DNA of 64,000 nucleotides, taken from positions 55,807,360 through 55,871,359 of the forward strand of contig CAMZMU010000040.1 in NCBI GenBank assembly GCA_947311845.1, in the 5' to 3' direction. Made by a program: the position numbers and the translations under genes. Below the pieces are notes generated by a model. That model saw only the letters and a list, made by a program, of their open reading frames with translations, made no database searches and had not been told where the DNA came from. Origin of the DNA: Poa pratensis (taxonomy: Eukaryota; Streptophyta; Magnoliopsida; Poales; Poaceae). This document shows positions 22,204 through 32,946 of this stretch, one piece after another (within the stretch, counting starts at the first letter, position 1; every line of letters starts with the position of its first letter).

Positions 22204-23656
22204 AGCTTGTTTGGCAACAGGCGGGAAGGGGAATGTGACTTTCATGTGTTAATTACTAGCCCTCCCCAGGAAGAGATCGGTGTGAGTTTACTAGTGTGAA
22301 TTCCCATTCTCTTCCCTCTCCAACTCCCATTCCACTCGATGCTCTCCCGCGCGAGGATCTGGAGGCACGTGTTGGCGGCGGTTGCCGGCGTCAAGCGCGG
22401 CGACGTGGGGGCTGCGTGCGGCCGTGGCAGTGGAGCTGTAGAGCTGTGGTGGCGGCGCCGCCGGTTGCTGGAGGCGCGAGGCAGCAGGGCACGGTCGGAC
22501 CGGATCTGGGTTGCACGGCCGGGCCCTTGGCGTAGTCGGGCTGCCGCCGGCGTGGAGTGGTGCTGCCAGCACGGGAGGCTCATGTGTGTGCTAGGGCAGA
22601 CTTGGGTGACGGCCCCAGGTCATGGCAGAAGTTGCGACAACGACCGTCGTGGCAGGAGGCGCCATTGTTTGGTTCCGGTGCGCGACGGCAGGAGAGACAA
22701 CGTCCCTCCGCTTTTCTTGCTACTCCCGGCGCTTCGCGGGCAGATCAAGCTCTGGGCGAAAGCCTTGCATCGACTCCAGTCGGTGCCGATGACGGCGGCG
22801 CCTTTGGGCGTCGTTCCCCTTCTTGTTTGCGTCAACGTGGAGCTCTGATTCTAACCGACGCGAGTTGTTTCAAGATCTCCGATTGAAAATGTAAGCTCCC
22901 TCGGATCGGGCGACGGTGACGGACACATCACTTCCTTGTTGGAGCTCTTGGCCCTCGCGGTGCGTCGGTGTCGCAGTAGTTGGGTGGGATGGCTCTGTGG
23001 TCGGGGGAGGTGTATACCGGGGTGGCGACCCCAAATGGTGGTGGTACGTTGAGGCGGCGGCCTCGGTCTCCTCTACAACGACGATCCTATGGGGAGGGCC
23101 TTCTTCTAGCGAGGTTTGGGTGGCGACCTAGTGCTGCGAGGGCAGCAAGTTTGTCGACCCGGCTGGTTCGGCTCCGGGCAATACGAAGTTTGATCTGGTT
23201 GCTAGGCGGTCCCGGATTTGGCGTGACGTTGAGGTCTGCGGGCGGACGTCTTTAGCAAGGGTAGTAAGGGCTACGAGACGGCTGGGTTGTGCGGCGTTGT
23301 GCCTCGTGTGCGGCTTTGATGCCGAGTGGTGTAAGTCAGGGCGGCGGCCCCAAGTTGGTGGTGTGTTTTATGGCGTTCGGTGGGCTAGCGTCGTTTGGGC
23401 GACGGTCCCCTCGCCTGTGCGGTTTTTTGCCCTGTTTTCCTCATAAACAAGGTATTTTTATGGTTTTGGGCCCGGTTTTCCTTATAAATTTGGTCAATTT
23501 TTTTATATACGAATTGCAGGAACACCCTACCCTCCTTCGAGGGGTTACCCGGAAAAAAAACTCCCATTTCATCAAGATAATCTATGGATTACAACTCTCG
23601 GTCCCGTAACTTCCATTCCCTAACTCCACTTCCCAGGAACCAAACATGCTGTCAGG
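22204..23656. mobile_element. TIR element (MITE-like) split by a retroposon
   Basis: The left end GCTTGTTTGGCAACAGGCGGGAAGGGGAATG and the inverted right end GCATGTTTGGTTCCTGGGAAGTGGAG resemble each other. About 130 bp at the left and 90 bp at the right are the element, and the rest is the retroposon 22335-23558. No clear target duplication for the outer element. Confidence 0.5.
22335..23558 (+). mobile_element. GC-rich non-coding retroposon, family A
   Basis: It is flanked by aactcccattcca (22322-22334) and aactcccatttca (23559-23571), 12 of 13 matching, and preceded at its 3' end by an A run. It is clearly homologous to the element at 58801-60411 in opposite orientation. Both carry CGGTGCCGA(T/C)GACGGCGGCGCC and a 3' segment with GGTTTT, CCCGGTTT and CTTATAAA. 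Long frames in it overlap on several strands and differ between the two copies, so I see no conserved protein. Confidence 0.7.
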
Positions 23657-23705
23657 GTTGTTTGTGCTGTGTTTTCTTTTTTGCAAAATGTGTTGCGTCA
23701 CATCA

Positions 23706-24148
23706 GCAACTAATCCATAGAAAAAACTAATCCATCGTTTCAAAGGCAAGTGGTTTCTTTTTCTTTTCTCTTTTCTCCACAAGTACTCATCTATCCTTAT
23801 TCTCAAAAAGTCAAAAGACAACCACTTATTAAATGGAGATCGGGGGTCCACAAGTGCCGAATCACCTCTGTGAAGTGTGGGCCATAGCGCGAAAAATTGC
23901 AACGAGGCAAACGAAATTCCATTTCATTGATTAAGATAGGAAAAATAAAGTCACAAACAAGGCCTACGGCAGAAAATAAAAGCACCAAGAATGCAAGTAT
24001 GCAACTCATAAGACCATGAGTGGCCAAAAAATCAAACAAAATCTACTCTTCCAGAATAATGTTCACCAATCACTTGGCACTGGTGGTGGCCCAAAGTCTC
24101 GCTTCCTCCTTGATGCCTAAATGAGGTGAGAGATCATTTTGAGAGGTA
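23706..24148. repeat. Tandem duplication, copy 1 (LINE 3' end plus flank)
   Basis: About 400 bp resembling 24222-24614 along its whole length, with shared GGCAAGTGGTTTC, CACAAGTACTC and CACTTGGCACTGG. The right part, on the minus strand, is the 3' end of a LINE. A Stowaway-type end (CTCCCTCCGTTCC) starts exactly where copy 1 stops. Confidence 0.75.
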
Positions 24149-24221
24149 CTCCCTCCGTTCCAATTTAATTGACTTGCTTGTCATGCATAGATACATCCAC
24201 ATGTGGTGCATAGCACCGTGG

Positions 24222-24614
24222 CAACTAATCTTACGTTCAAAGGCAAGTGGTTTCTTTTGCTTTCTCTTGTCTCCACAAGTACTCGTCTATTCTTGTTCTC
24301 AAAGACAACCACATATTTAGCGGAGATCGTGGTACAAAGTCCTAAATCACCTCTAGTGTGAAGGGCCATAGCTAAAAAAATGAGACAAAAGAATTGTCAT
24401 TTCATTGATTAAGATAGGAAAAGTAAAGTCGCAAACAAGGCGTAGGGCAGAAAATAAAAGCCCTGATAATGCCACTCATAAGAGTATGAGTGGCCAAAAA
24501 GCAAAACCTACTCTCCAGGGATAATGTTCACCAAGCACTTGGCACTGGCGGTGGCCCAAAGTCTCGCTTCCTCCTTGATGTCTAGAATGAGGTGAGATGT
24601 CATTTAAGAGGTAT
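24222..24614. repeat. Tandem duplication, copy 2
   Basis: Second copy of the unit at 23706-24148, diverged by scattered substitutions and small indels. Here the LINE sequence continues past the unit toward 25076. Confidence 0.75.
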
Positions 24615-25076
24615 TGCGGGACACTATAGTATTACGCTCATTCCAAATCTTCCTTTAGACGAGAGAGATGATGGAGGCCATGACCTTGCGAGGGAGGCGG
24701 GGATGCATGACGGTCGCTGTCCAACAAGATTTGACATCCAAGAGGGTCGCTCAAAGGATTCGACTTTCGAGACATATTGTGGATGCCAAGCCAAGAAAAA
24801 AATCACATTTCCAATATGAACAGACAATGGAAGAGAAGATGGACCGCTGACTCTGGGACTTTCCGGCAGAGAGGACATCTTGCGCAACTGGGCCAGCCAG
24901 GCCATTGCAAACGTCAGACACGATTTTGAATGATAAGCCAAGCAAATAACTTGTACTTTGAAGGCGCCCATGTATTCTAAAGGGACTAGAGGGTTCAAAT
25001 TAGATGCAGCTGCCCCAAGAACATATGGTGAGTGGAGGAAACCGAGTATATATAGGCGGATGTAGTAAAACGCCAA
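24375..25076 (-). pseudogene. LINE 3' fragment (zf-RVT and C-terminal region)
   Basis: Minus-strand frames give a CPLC-type zinc-binding segment near 24880 and a C-terminal motif RLWATASAKCLVNIIPGE near 24540-24590, typical of plant LINE ORF2 ends. Frames shift several times, so it is a dead fragment. Confidence 0.65.
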
Positions 25077-25350
25077 GAGATATCATCAACGATGTCCGAT
25101 AACTTTTGCGGTTCTTTCTATGGCTCAACATCATATTCACTAAATTTGAAGGAAAATACATCTTACTCCAATGCATACATAGACAGTAGCGGAGGTGTCA
25201 TTTATTCTGATTTTTATGCGTACTTCACAACTCATGTTTGGGCGGTATAATTATCTGGAAGCCGAGGGACCTTTCGATTTCAGTTTACCACGTACGACGA
25301 GTTACATGCATGCAATAGCATGCGCGTCACGGCGGATCGAGGTTACTAGC

Positions 25351-25609
25351 TTAATGGTGCTGAGGGTCCGGGCCGCCGGGGCTGGACCTCTTCGACTCAG
25401 AGTACGGCGTCGCGCCCTCCCAGCTGACAAGCAGAGTCTGCCGGCCGGGAGAAGACGACGGCGCCATTGCTCCCGTCGATCAGCATTCTCCGACCGACGG
25501 TCTTCACCTGCCTGAGGTCGGCCTCGCAGCTCGAGGCTGCGGACAGAAGCAGCAGGAGTAGCACGGCGCACATCGCCGGCGCCCTTAGCGACCTCGAACT
25601 GGACGCCAT
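25351..25609 (-). pseudogene. CLE signalling-peptide precursor, frameshifted copy
   Basis: The minus-strand frame from the ATG at 25609 encodes a strong signal peptide (MCAVLLLLLLSAASS) and a variable region ending at a stop at 25397. The conserved CLE dodecapeptide RSSPGGPDPQHH with its TAA is present at 25351-25389 but in another frame. Compared with the intact copy at 28906-29184, the variable region here is 5 bases shorter, which accounts for the shift. CLE precursors are cleaved outside the cell to a 12-13 residue arabinosylated peptide read by CLAVATA1-like receptor kinases. As written, this copy cannot release the peptide, unless the shift is a sequence error. Confidence 0.82.
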
Positions 25610-25703
25610 GAGAGGTATGGGATACCGGAATGCTATGTCAGTCTGTGCCGATCGATATAGTGATCGAGCTCGGTATGAGACGTAGCTGCACGACGCCGGG
25701 CTG

Positions 25704-25711
25704 ATTTATAG
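25704..25711 (-). promoter_or_regulatory. TATA box of CLE copy 1
   Basis: CTATAAAT on the minus strand, about 95-102 bases upstream of the ATG. It lies next to the TAGCTGCACGACGCCGGG block that is conserved with copy 2. Confidence 0.65.
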
Positions 25712-26794
25712 GGGCCGTTCGGGTGAACGAGCGAGCGGTTTGCCCTTAATTATGACCAAATTTAAGCATTGACATGGACTACCCATGGTGGAGAACTCGC
25801 CTGTGTCGCACTGACTAGCGACGAACAAACCGTCGACGAGGGCGATGACCTCACCTCACAGCCGAAAAACAGAATAACTGGCGGTGTTCTGCTAATGGCC
25901 CGGCCGGTGTGCTTTGTCGGTCTAAGTTTATCTTATATATGCCATGTTGCACACTAAAATTAGCATGTTGCATATTAAAATAATAATCTTACCATCTTTA
26001 GCGCCTCATCATCAGATTGTCGGGGGTGCAAAATCTCGCATGCATATGGTTTTAGTGCAGAGATGACTAATTTGTTTGTTGGACCAACCCATGCCATTAT
26101 CTAGGTTCGGAGTATGTAAGAGCTGAAAACCGTTGTATGACACATGAGCCCAATTGAATCTGTGGGAACGGTATCAAACCGTTGCATGACATGACCAATT
26201 GAATCCGTGGTATTGGTATCAAGAACCAGATAATCTCATGCGAATCAGCAATAGCCGTAATCTTGAAACCATAGTAATTTACTTGCTTGTCACCACATGA
26301 TCAACTTTATCCCTTGCTACTCGATCCACTCTACAATTGATTTGAAAAAAAAAATGGTTGTATCCACATACACCTTTTTAACTCGATCGACCTTGCAAAT
26401 TGGATTTTAGATCAATCGATTCATCGAGCTTCTGTTAAGTACCACATCTATGGACTTCAAAAATAGTGTGGTAGACGAGATAGCCTGTACTTTTATCTGA
26501 TGGATTTCTATAAATTGTTTCTCTCTCATACCTAGTGTGGTATACGAGATAGCTAGGGGCGTCGGATGGGACGTTTTTGTTTGATTTCTTTTCTCATTTG
26601 GATTGAAACTCAATTGTAGTTTCAACTTTTAAATCCGAAAATAGCTGTTATATGTCCCTGTACAGATTACAGTGGGCCGAAAGGGAGTTCTAGCGCTAGG
26701 GCCTGTGCCATGTTAATTAAAAAAATTGCATCCATTCTGGGTAGTACATGACGCTTGGAGAAGAAAAAAACTAATGAAGCGCTCCCGAAATTGA

Positions 26795-28078
26795 TGCACC
26801 TTCCAACCCTGAACTTATAGGTCCAACCCTGAGCTTATAGGGTTTAGCTAAATTAAACCCTGAACTTTGAATCCTGGAAATCGGTACTCTGAACTTGTGA
26901 TTCCTGGCCAATCTCAACCCTAGACATGTTTGGCACACCGGGAAAGCAACTATCCGACTGGGATTATGGGATACTCTCACTGACAGTGGGTCCCACATGT
27001 CATAATCGTTTTTTCATCTTTTTTTCTTTTCTTTCCCTAAAAATCCCGTAGCTTTCTTCCCCGAGAGACATTGCATCTCGATGTCGCCTGTGTTTGCCAT
27101 GAGAAAGAATCAATCAAAGCTAGCTTTGTAATTGTAGACGTATGTAGCTAGCTAGCCTCCTACAAAATCAATCAGCCATTGATCTGGCTAGCTCGTGGCG
27201 TGGGCATGGCTAATACCAGCGACCAGTGCGCACTGCGCAGGACGGCAGGAGTCAGCTCGACCGTGCAGGCCACAGATGCGGACGCGCTTGGCGACCGGTC
27301 CCGCCTCCTCCTCGCCGGCGAGGCCAAGAGGGCAAAGCATGGCGGAGGCGGCCGTAGCCCTTTCTGTTTCTTGCTGCTAATCCCCTGCAGATACAGCTCC
27401 TCGGTCCGCTGCCGGCCAGCGGCGTCCTGGTTCCAGCGACCACCCCGAGCCCATCCACGAAGTCTCCCGAAAGCTCCGCCCGTCGCATTCCCCAGGCGCG
27501 CATCCTCTCCCTGCGTCAGCGTCATCCCCTGCTCCGGCCACGACCTCACGCCTACGGCTCGCTGGTCGTGCGCTCGCGACGACGGGGTAGGGGCGCTGCA
27601 GTCCGGCTGCTGGGCGAGCTAGCTGTCCGGGCACCCGTGGGTGGTGGCACTGGTGGGTCGGGGGTCGTACCGGAATCGACTGTGGCGGCGGTCGGCCGGA
27701 GGTGTAGAAGACGGAGATGATTCGCTCGATCCTGTCCGTCCCTTGTCGATTCCTTGAGCAAGCAGCAGGAGGACGGCGAGACGGAGCTCCTGGACATGGC
27801 GGCTTGGACCGGGCAGCGACGGCCATAATTCCTTTTTTCCTTTCCCGACGTGAGAAAGGTTGTCGCAATCGTGTGTGCTTTCGAGTTGCCAGCCACATCA
27901 GCAGTCCAAGTTAACATCCTGAGATTGACTTGCCACGTCAGCGAAATTCCATATCAAATGGGCTTAAGGTTGAAAATAGACCGGGATTCGAGAGTTCGGT
28001 GTGCTGATTTCCGGGATTCAAAGTTTGAGATTCAATTTAGCTAAGCCCTACGAGTTTAAGGTTTGATTTGGACTTTTT
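26795..28078. mobile_element. Long-TIR DNA transposon, possible Pack-MULE (gene-fragment carrier)
   Basis: The left arm (GGGTTTAGCTAAATTAAACCC, then GAACTTTGAATCCTGGAAATC, through about 26950) recurs inverted at the right (28048 down to about 27900: AGGGCTTAGCTAAATTGAATC, then AAACTTTGAATCCCGGAAATC). The arms exceed 100 bp at roughly three-quarters identity. Between them is a sharply GC-rich core (27175-27870) unlike the arms, with overlapping frames on both strands. Long arms around a foreign-looking GC core is the design of Pack-MULEs. I found no 9-bp duplication and the left tip is rearranged (a 19-bp tandem repeat near 26805-26843). Confidence 0.55.
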
Positions 28079-28905
28079 CCTATAGAAATTGTACTACAAG
28101 CGCACGAGGAAATACTAGCCTAATGCCCAAGCGCCCGACACAAACTAAAGCGTCTATGCTAGCCTGATTGCCAGGATTGGAGCAAGCGAGGCCGTAACGG
28201 CTGGGTTTTTTCCCTAGCGCCGCCCGTTGTAAGCCACCGTGTCAAGTGTAAGTATAGCTTGTATTCTTGCTCTCTCCTCTCTCAAAAAAGACATATCAAT
28301 CACAGGATTAGCTGACATCACGGATCCAGCCGAGTGGCCATAGACAAAAATCATATCTATATAAATTTGAAGGAAAAATACATCTGAATCCACTCCATAC
28401 ATAGCGGCTTTAAAATTAATTGTGATACATCCGATAAAGTACGAAGGAAATCTTGCCGTTGTATCCGTTATTATGTTTTATTAATGATGAGCCCAAAATA
28501 CTTAAACATGAATTTAGCACCCAATCGAGTTCTACAAATTTGCATAGTGATCGTACACCTAACACCTATGAGTTACAAGTTGAGTTGCGATCGTCAGTTG
28601 CAAGTAAGGAAAATGTCTCGGACGGTTCGATTCGCATCGTGATTCGTGCTTGTTATGAGCTGCAATTGAAATTCAATGACGTCACATGTCTGAGAACTAT
28701 ATAAGTTAATCCTCATATGACTGAGGATTAGTCACACTTTTATTTCTGTCACGCACCCTCACGAGCTACAAAACTCATGTTTGAGTAACTAATTCTCTAG
28801 AAGCCGAGGGACTTCTAGATTTCAGCTTACCATATAAGTCCTACATATATAATAGACGAGTTACACGCAAGAGCTTGTACGTTGGAGGCGACGGACGCTA
28901 CTAGC

Positions 28906-29184
28906 TTAATGGTGCTGAGGGTCCGGACCGCCGGGGCTGGACCTTTTCGACTCAGAGACCGGCATCGCCGTCCTTGCAGCTGACCAGTGACCAGTCCCCG
29001 CCGGCCGCGCGAAGGAGGCGGCGGCATTGCTCACTAGGACCAGCATTCTCCGCCCGCCAGTCACCACGTGCACCGGAAAGCGATCAGCAGCCTGACCGCG
29101 CGAGACCGCCGACGACAGGAGGACGAGGAGGAGGAGCGCGGCGCACTCCGCCGGCATCCTCAACGAGCTCGAGATGGAGGCCAT
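28906..29184 (-). CDS. CLE signalling-peptide precursor (CLAVATA3/ESR-related), intact
   Basis: Intronless, 92 residues. Residues about 1-30 are a signal peptide (MASISSSLRMPAECAALLLLVLL and following), then a variable region, then the C-terminal dodecapeptide RSSPGGPDPQHH followed directly by TAA. Length and layout are typical of CLE precursors. The peptide is of the A type, close to Arabidopsis CLE1-CLE7 (R-x-SPGGPDP-x-HH). That group acts in the apoplast through CLV1/BAM-type receptor kinases and is often nutrient-responsive in roots; the role here is inferred only. The ATG is the first one after the TATA box and starts the signal peptide. The KR before the motif fits processing. It is the tandem partner of the frameshifted copy at 25351. 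Confidence 0.9.
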   Translation of the reverse strand: MASISSSLRMPAECAALLLLVLLSSAVSRGQAADRFPVHVVTGGRRMLVLVSNAAASFARPAGTGHWSAARTAMPVSESKRSSPGGPDPQHH

Positions 29185-29311
29185 GGGAGGTATGAGGTTT
29201 CGAACTAGCTAGCTAGCTTCGTCGCGTGGAATGCTAATCTGTAGCTAGCTCAGTGGCGGCCGGTGGCGAGTGATCCAGTTCGGTACGACGTAGCTGCACG
29301 ACGCCGGGTTG

Positions 29312-29320
29312 ATTTTATAG
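29312..29320 (-). promoter_or_regulatory. TATA box of CLE copy 2
   Basis: CTATAAAAT on the minus strand, about 128-136 bases upstream of the ATG, beside the same TAGCTGCACGACGCCGGG block as in copy 1. Confidence 0.65.
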
Positions 29321-29499
29321 GCGCTCGCCGCCGAGAGCGGTTAGCCGTACCGACAAAATTAAGCGTTGCGCGCGATGGTGGAGATCGCCTGTACGTCGCA
29401 CTGGCTGCTAGCTCGAACGAGACGACGAGCGCGATGACCTCATACCCTCAATGAATAAAAACAAGATAACTTTCTGCTGATAGCCCCGGCCGCTGCGCG

Positions 29500-30290
29500 T
29501 TGCCATGTTGCACGTAGTAACACCCTTTTCCTTGGAAGCCTCGCATGCATGCATGCAACGGGGAATGCACCCTCGTTCTCAAGTTCTCAACTCCACCACG
29601 TGTCGACCTCCGGAGATACCTGTTTTGCGATTTTGCATTTTAGTCCTCACATGATTTCCTAATAGCAGATAAGGCCCATCTATATACCCCTCTTACACTG
29701 TACGCCACACAAACCCTCTCAACCCCGTCCCTTCTCTCCTATCTCTGGTTTCTGAGCGGCGGCGACCGACATGAGGCACACCAGATGTTCATAGGGAGGA
29801 CAGATAATAGCCACCAACAACGGGAAGGGATCGTGCCGCCGCGTCGGAGGACCAAACCGGAGGGCAACCTATGGAAGGGCTACAGCTTCAACCGGCGCGG
29901 AAGCCGACAACTCCACCATCTCGTCCTAGAGGCGGATCTAAGGTCATAGTGGTGTGGGTTGCCGCAATTACACTACCATGGATGAATAGTACAATTTCGA
30001 TATTTTGGTTCAACATTGTGAAAATTACACTACAAGTAGTGTGTGTCGTTGGTCTTAATATTATCATACTTCTACACATGGTTACAAAATAGATTTTAAG
30101 CTGTTAAAGTGTTAATTATATCGTATAAGTTGATTTGGAATTTGGGAAGGGGTGCCATGGTACCCATGGAATCTCCCCTAGATACGACCCTTCCTCCTTG
30201 TCTCCTTCATATTTGGAGCCAGCCTGCTCAAGCTCTACGGCCATACTGTTGTGGTTAGGTAGGATGGCACAACACAAAAGTGCCTACAAA
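29500..30290. other. Inserted or intergenic DNA in duplication unit 2
   Basis: No counterpart in unit 1 and no gene recognised. Frames at 29871-30092 are short and lack homology. Confidence 0.45.
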
Positions 30291-30294
30291 ATTA

Positions 30295-30413
30295 CTCCCT
30301 CCGATTCCAAATTAGATGATTTTCATTTGCCCACATGTGAATGTATCATGTTACAAGTTTAGATACATCCACATTTGGACAAATAGAATTCATCTAATTT
30401 AGAACGGAGGGAG
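30295..30413. mobile_element. Stowaway MITE (119 bp, TA target site)
   Basis: The ends CTCCCTCCGATTCCAAATTAG and CTAATTTAGAACGGAGGGAG are inverted repeats of the Tc1/mariner Stowaway type. They are flanked by the TA dinucleotide at 30293-30294 and 30414-30415, and there is no coding capacity. Confidence 0.92.
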
Positions 30414-31049
30414 TAGTTTAATGGCACACACGGTTTTTACGGCTCCAAACCAAGCATGCAAATAGACGAGCGTCGTAGTAGATTCTATACCAGCACTAAA
30501 ATGCGCCATAGTAAGTTGTAGTCAAGACCCGTGCTTGTATCAAGAGCGTGGTACCTGAACAAAGCACAAATTACCACGATGTGGAATTTATGGAACGTAT
30601 TGGAGCTTATGTTTAAAAATTAGTACTATTGGATTGCTAACCATGCCCATGACTTGTGAAACCAAGTTATCAGCCGAGTCGTACACTGTTAAAGGACTAA
30701 AGGATATGTGTCCACATAACCTTATTGACAAGGGACAACTAGAACAATCATTATACAATACATAGTTTCATAACCGAATCACACATTCAATTATACTTAT
30801 CAATGACAATGTTTCAAGAATACGTACATAACATATGAATGCACTTGGAAATATACTCATCACATGGTTGTCTCTAGGGCACATTTTCAACATCTCCAGC
30901 ACCGTTCTTTCACTCTGCAACTTGTGGAGCATTAAACGATGGTTGTATGAGGAACATGTTTGCAAAATTCAGTTTCTTGAGTTTATCATTGTTCTGTTTT
31001 ATGCGCTCCAATCTGTCAAGTTCATATTATCTCAATATGGATGTCTGCA

Positions 31050-31790
31050 CGGTTGACCACACCTCTCAGTTTGTCGCGCTCTGGTAAAGACAGAGGCGGT
31101 GGCCCTGCTCTCGGGCACAGATGTCACGATAACATGGACTATCGCGATCAATGGTGAATACTCAGCGGTCTTCGCTTACCGCGCACAGTTTGTCGGATCA
31201 GTGTCTTGCTCTTTCATGAAGATTGCCAGGATGCCTTGGGCCCCGCGAAAATGCCGCTTCTTCGCTTGGTTTGCGGTGTAAAACTGGCTTTGGACTTTGG
31301 ATCGCCTAGCCATTCGAGGATTGACTCATCAGCCCTCCTGTCAGCTTTGCAAATGTCAGCTGGAAACGGCTAGACACATCCTCTTCGAATGTCGCTACTC
31401 TAAAAGAACTTGGGCAGCTTTGGCCTCCTGGCTCTCCTGCCCTTCCTTGACACAAAGCCTGGGGAATGGCAGGCCTACGGTTCTCCAATACTGGCAGGCT
31501 TTGTCCAACATCCCGAGCAACTCTCCAAGGGGCTAAAAACGGCCATCATCCTCATCTCTTGGGAAATATGGAAAGAGCGGAATGTAAGGGTCTTCAACAA
31601 AAAATTCACCATACCGATGATGCTTATGCAGAGGATCAAAGACGAGGGCAAGAGCTGGATTATTACGGGTGCAAAGAAGCTTTCGGAAATTACAGCACCA
31701 TAATATCTTCTAATTTTTTTTTGGTTCTCTAGGCTTAGGCCACCTTGTTTGCTCCTCCTATATCAATATAAACAGCAATTTTTTTTACCA
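31050..31790 (+). pseudogene. LINE ORF2 3' fragment (zf-RVT)
   Basis: Frames 31099-31281, 31297-31536 and 31410-31703 together give PWAPRKCRFFAWFAV, the zinc knuckle CQLCKCQLETARHILFEC and the C-terminal ISWEIWKERNVRVFNKK, as in plant LINEs. It is interrupted by a stop near 31279 and a frame change near 31500, and is 5'-truncated. It lies in the DNA that separates the two halves of duplication unit 2. Confidence 0.8.
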
Positions 31791-32930
31791 CATTTCAAAA
31801 AATATTATGATGGCGGGAGTTCTTTTGCTGCAAAGTCTTTCTTTATTCCAACAACTACCTACTCACAGGTCATAATAACATAAGGGTAGGTAGATTGGAT
31901 CAGTCGCCACGTTCAAAAAATAGATGGAGGGAGTATACACAAGTGGAAATGATGGGATCAGGATAGAGTACGTGTGGGAACCTTACTCTTCACATCAGCC
32001 ATGTAAGTGAAGTAGAGCACCAAGGAACAGAAGAAAGGACAGGATTTTCCTCGTCAAAACATCGACGCAAGGGCTCGTCGGGCTATGCCTGAGGTAGCGG
32101 CGGAAAGGAGTGACTATATTTCTTGATACCTTAAAAAAAGTTTTAAAAAAATCTTGATAATTTCATAAAAACAGTGTGTAATTTGGTTGGTTTCAACCCG
32201 GATTGGTAGACCAAAATCTCATTTTAAAAACAAAGAAAACGAAACATGAAACATACAGCAAATGTAAGGGGCGTTGTATAAAAAGGAAAGGGTGAGAGAT
32301 AGAGGTGGAGTGGACATTTTGAAACATGGCAGCACGAAATCAGATAAGCCGGGGACGTCAGCATACGGGAGATACATGCATGGTTTTTGTGCATGCATGA
32401 TACTGTACATGTTTCGGCGCCGAAATGTAGAATTTAATTTATTTGTTGGACCGAACCATCGTTATCGAAGTCCATTTGTATGGTTGAAAACCGCTGGATG
32501 ACGCGAGCAATTAAATCCGTGTGAATGGTATCTTGAGCAAGATCCCCTCACGCGAATCAGCAATGGCCGAAACTTCCATCGCTTCTCTGGTGGTAATTTC
32601 TTGTTTGTCACCACATCAACCGTGTCTCAATTCGATCCACTCTACGTACGTAAGCGCACACGATTAACTTCTTAAAGAGTTGTGTCCACGTACACACCCA
32701 TTTTAAACTCGATCTGCCTTGCCAAATTGAAGTTGAGATCGATCAAGTAATTGAGCTATAGGTGCCGGGACTACCCTTTTTAAATAGTTCACTTTGCAAA
32801 GGCCGTAACTACCATAGCTAGGTATATTTAGAGGGTATATTTAGTAGGCGATCGACTAATACAATACTACACAAACCAGCCGGCCGGTAGGTAGCTCACT
32901 GGTTGCATGAGTGTAGTGCATGTACCCCAC
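31791..32930. other. Intergenic; includes distal block of the CLE duplication
   Basis: A lone Stowaway-like end (ATGGAGGGAGTATA) lies near 31924. The distal block shared with 26060-26430 lies at about 32430-32758. No gene recognised. Confidence 0.5.
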
Positions 32931-32946
32931 CAGCTAGCTAATACAG

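Larger units (their letters stand above)
25137..26430. repeat. Segmental duplication unit 1 (CLE locus and upstream DNA)
   Basis: This block contains the frameshifted CLE gene, its 3' flank, promoter and a distal upstream block. It aligns piecewise with 28361-32758. Shared landmarks are AAATTTGAAGGAAAA at the start, the CLE end, TAGCTGCACGACGCCGGG at the promoter, and ATTTGTTTGTTGGACC through CTCGATCCACTCTAC in the distal part. Confidence 0.8.
28361..32758. repeat. Segmental duplication unit 2 (CLE locus, expanded by insertions)
   Basis: Counterpart of 25137-26430. The proximal part (to about 29490) carries the intact CLE gene and promoter. The distal block resumes at about 32380-32758. The 2.9 kb between them is inserted DNA, including a Stowaway MITE and a LINE fragment. 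A further roughly 300-bp difference lies at 28410-28740. Confidence 0.78.

Noticed and set aside
22339..22886. Overlapping 169- and 109-codon frames
   Set aside because: Composition-driven frames in the family A retroposon; not conserved in its other copy.
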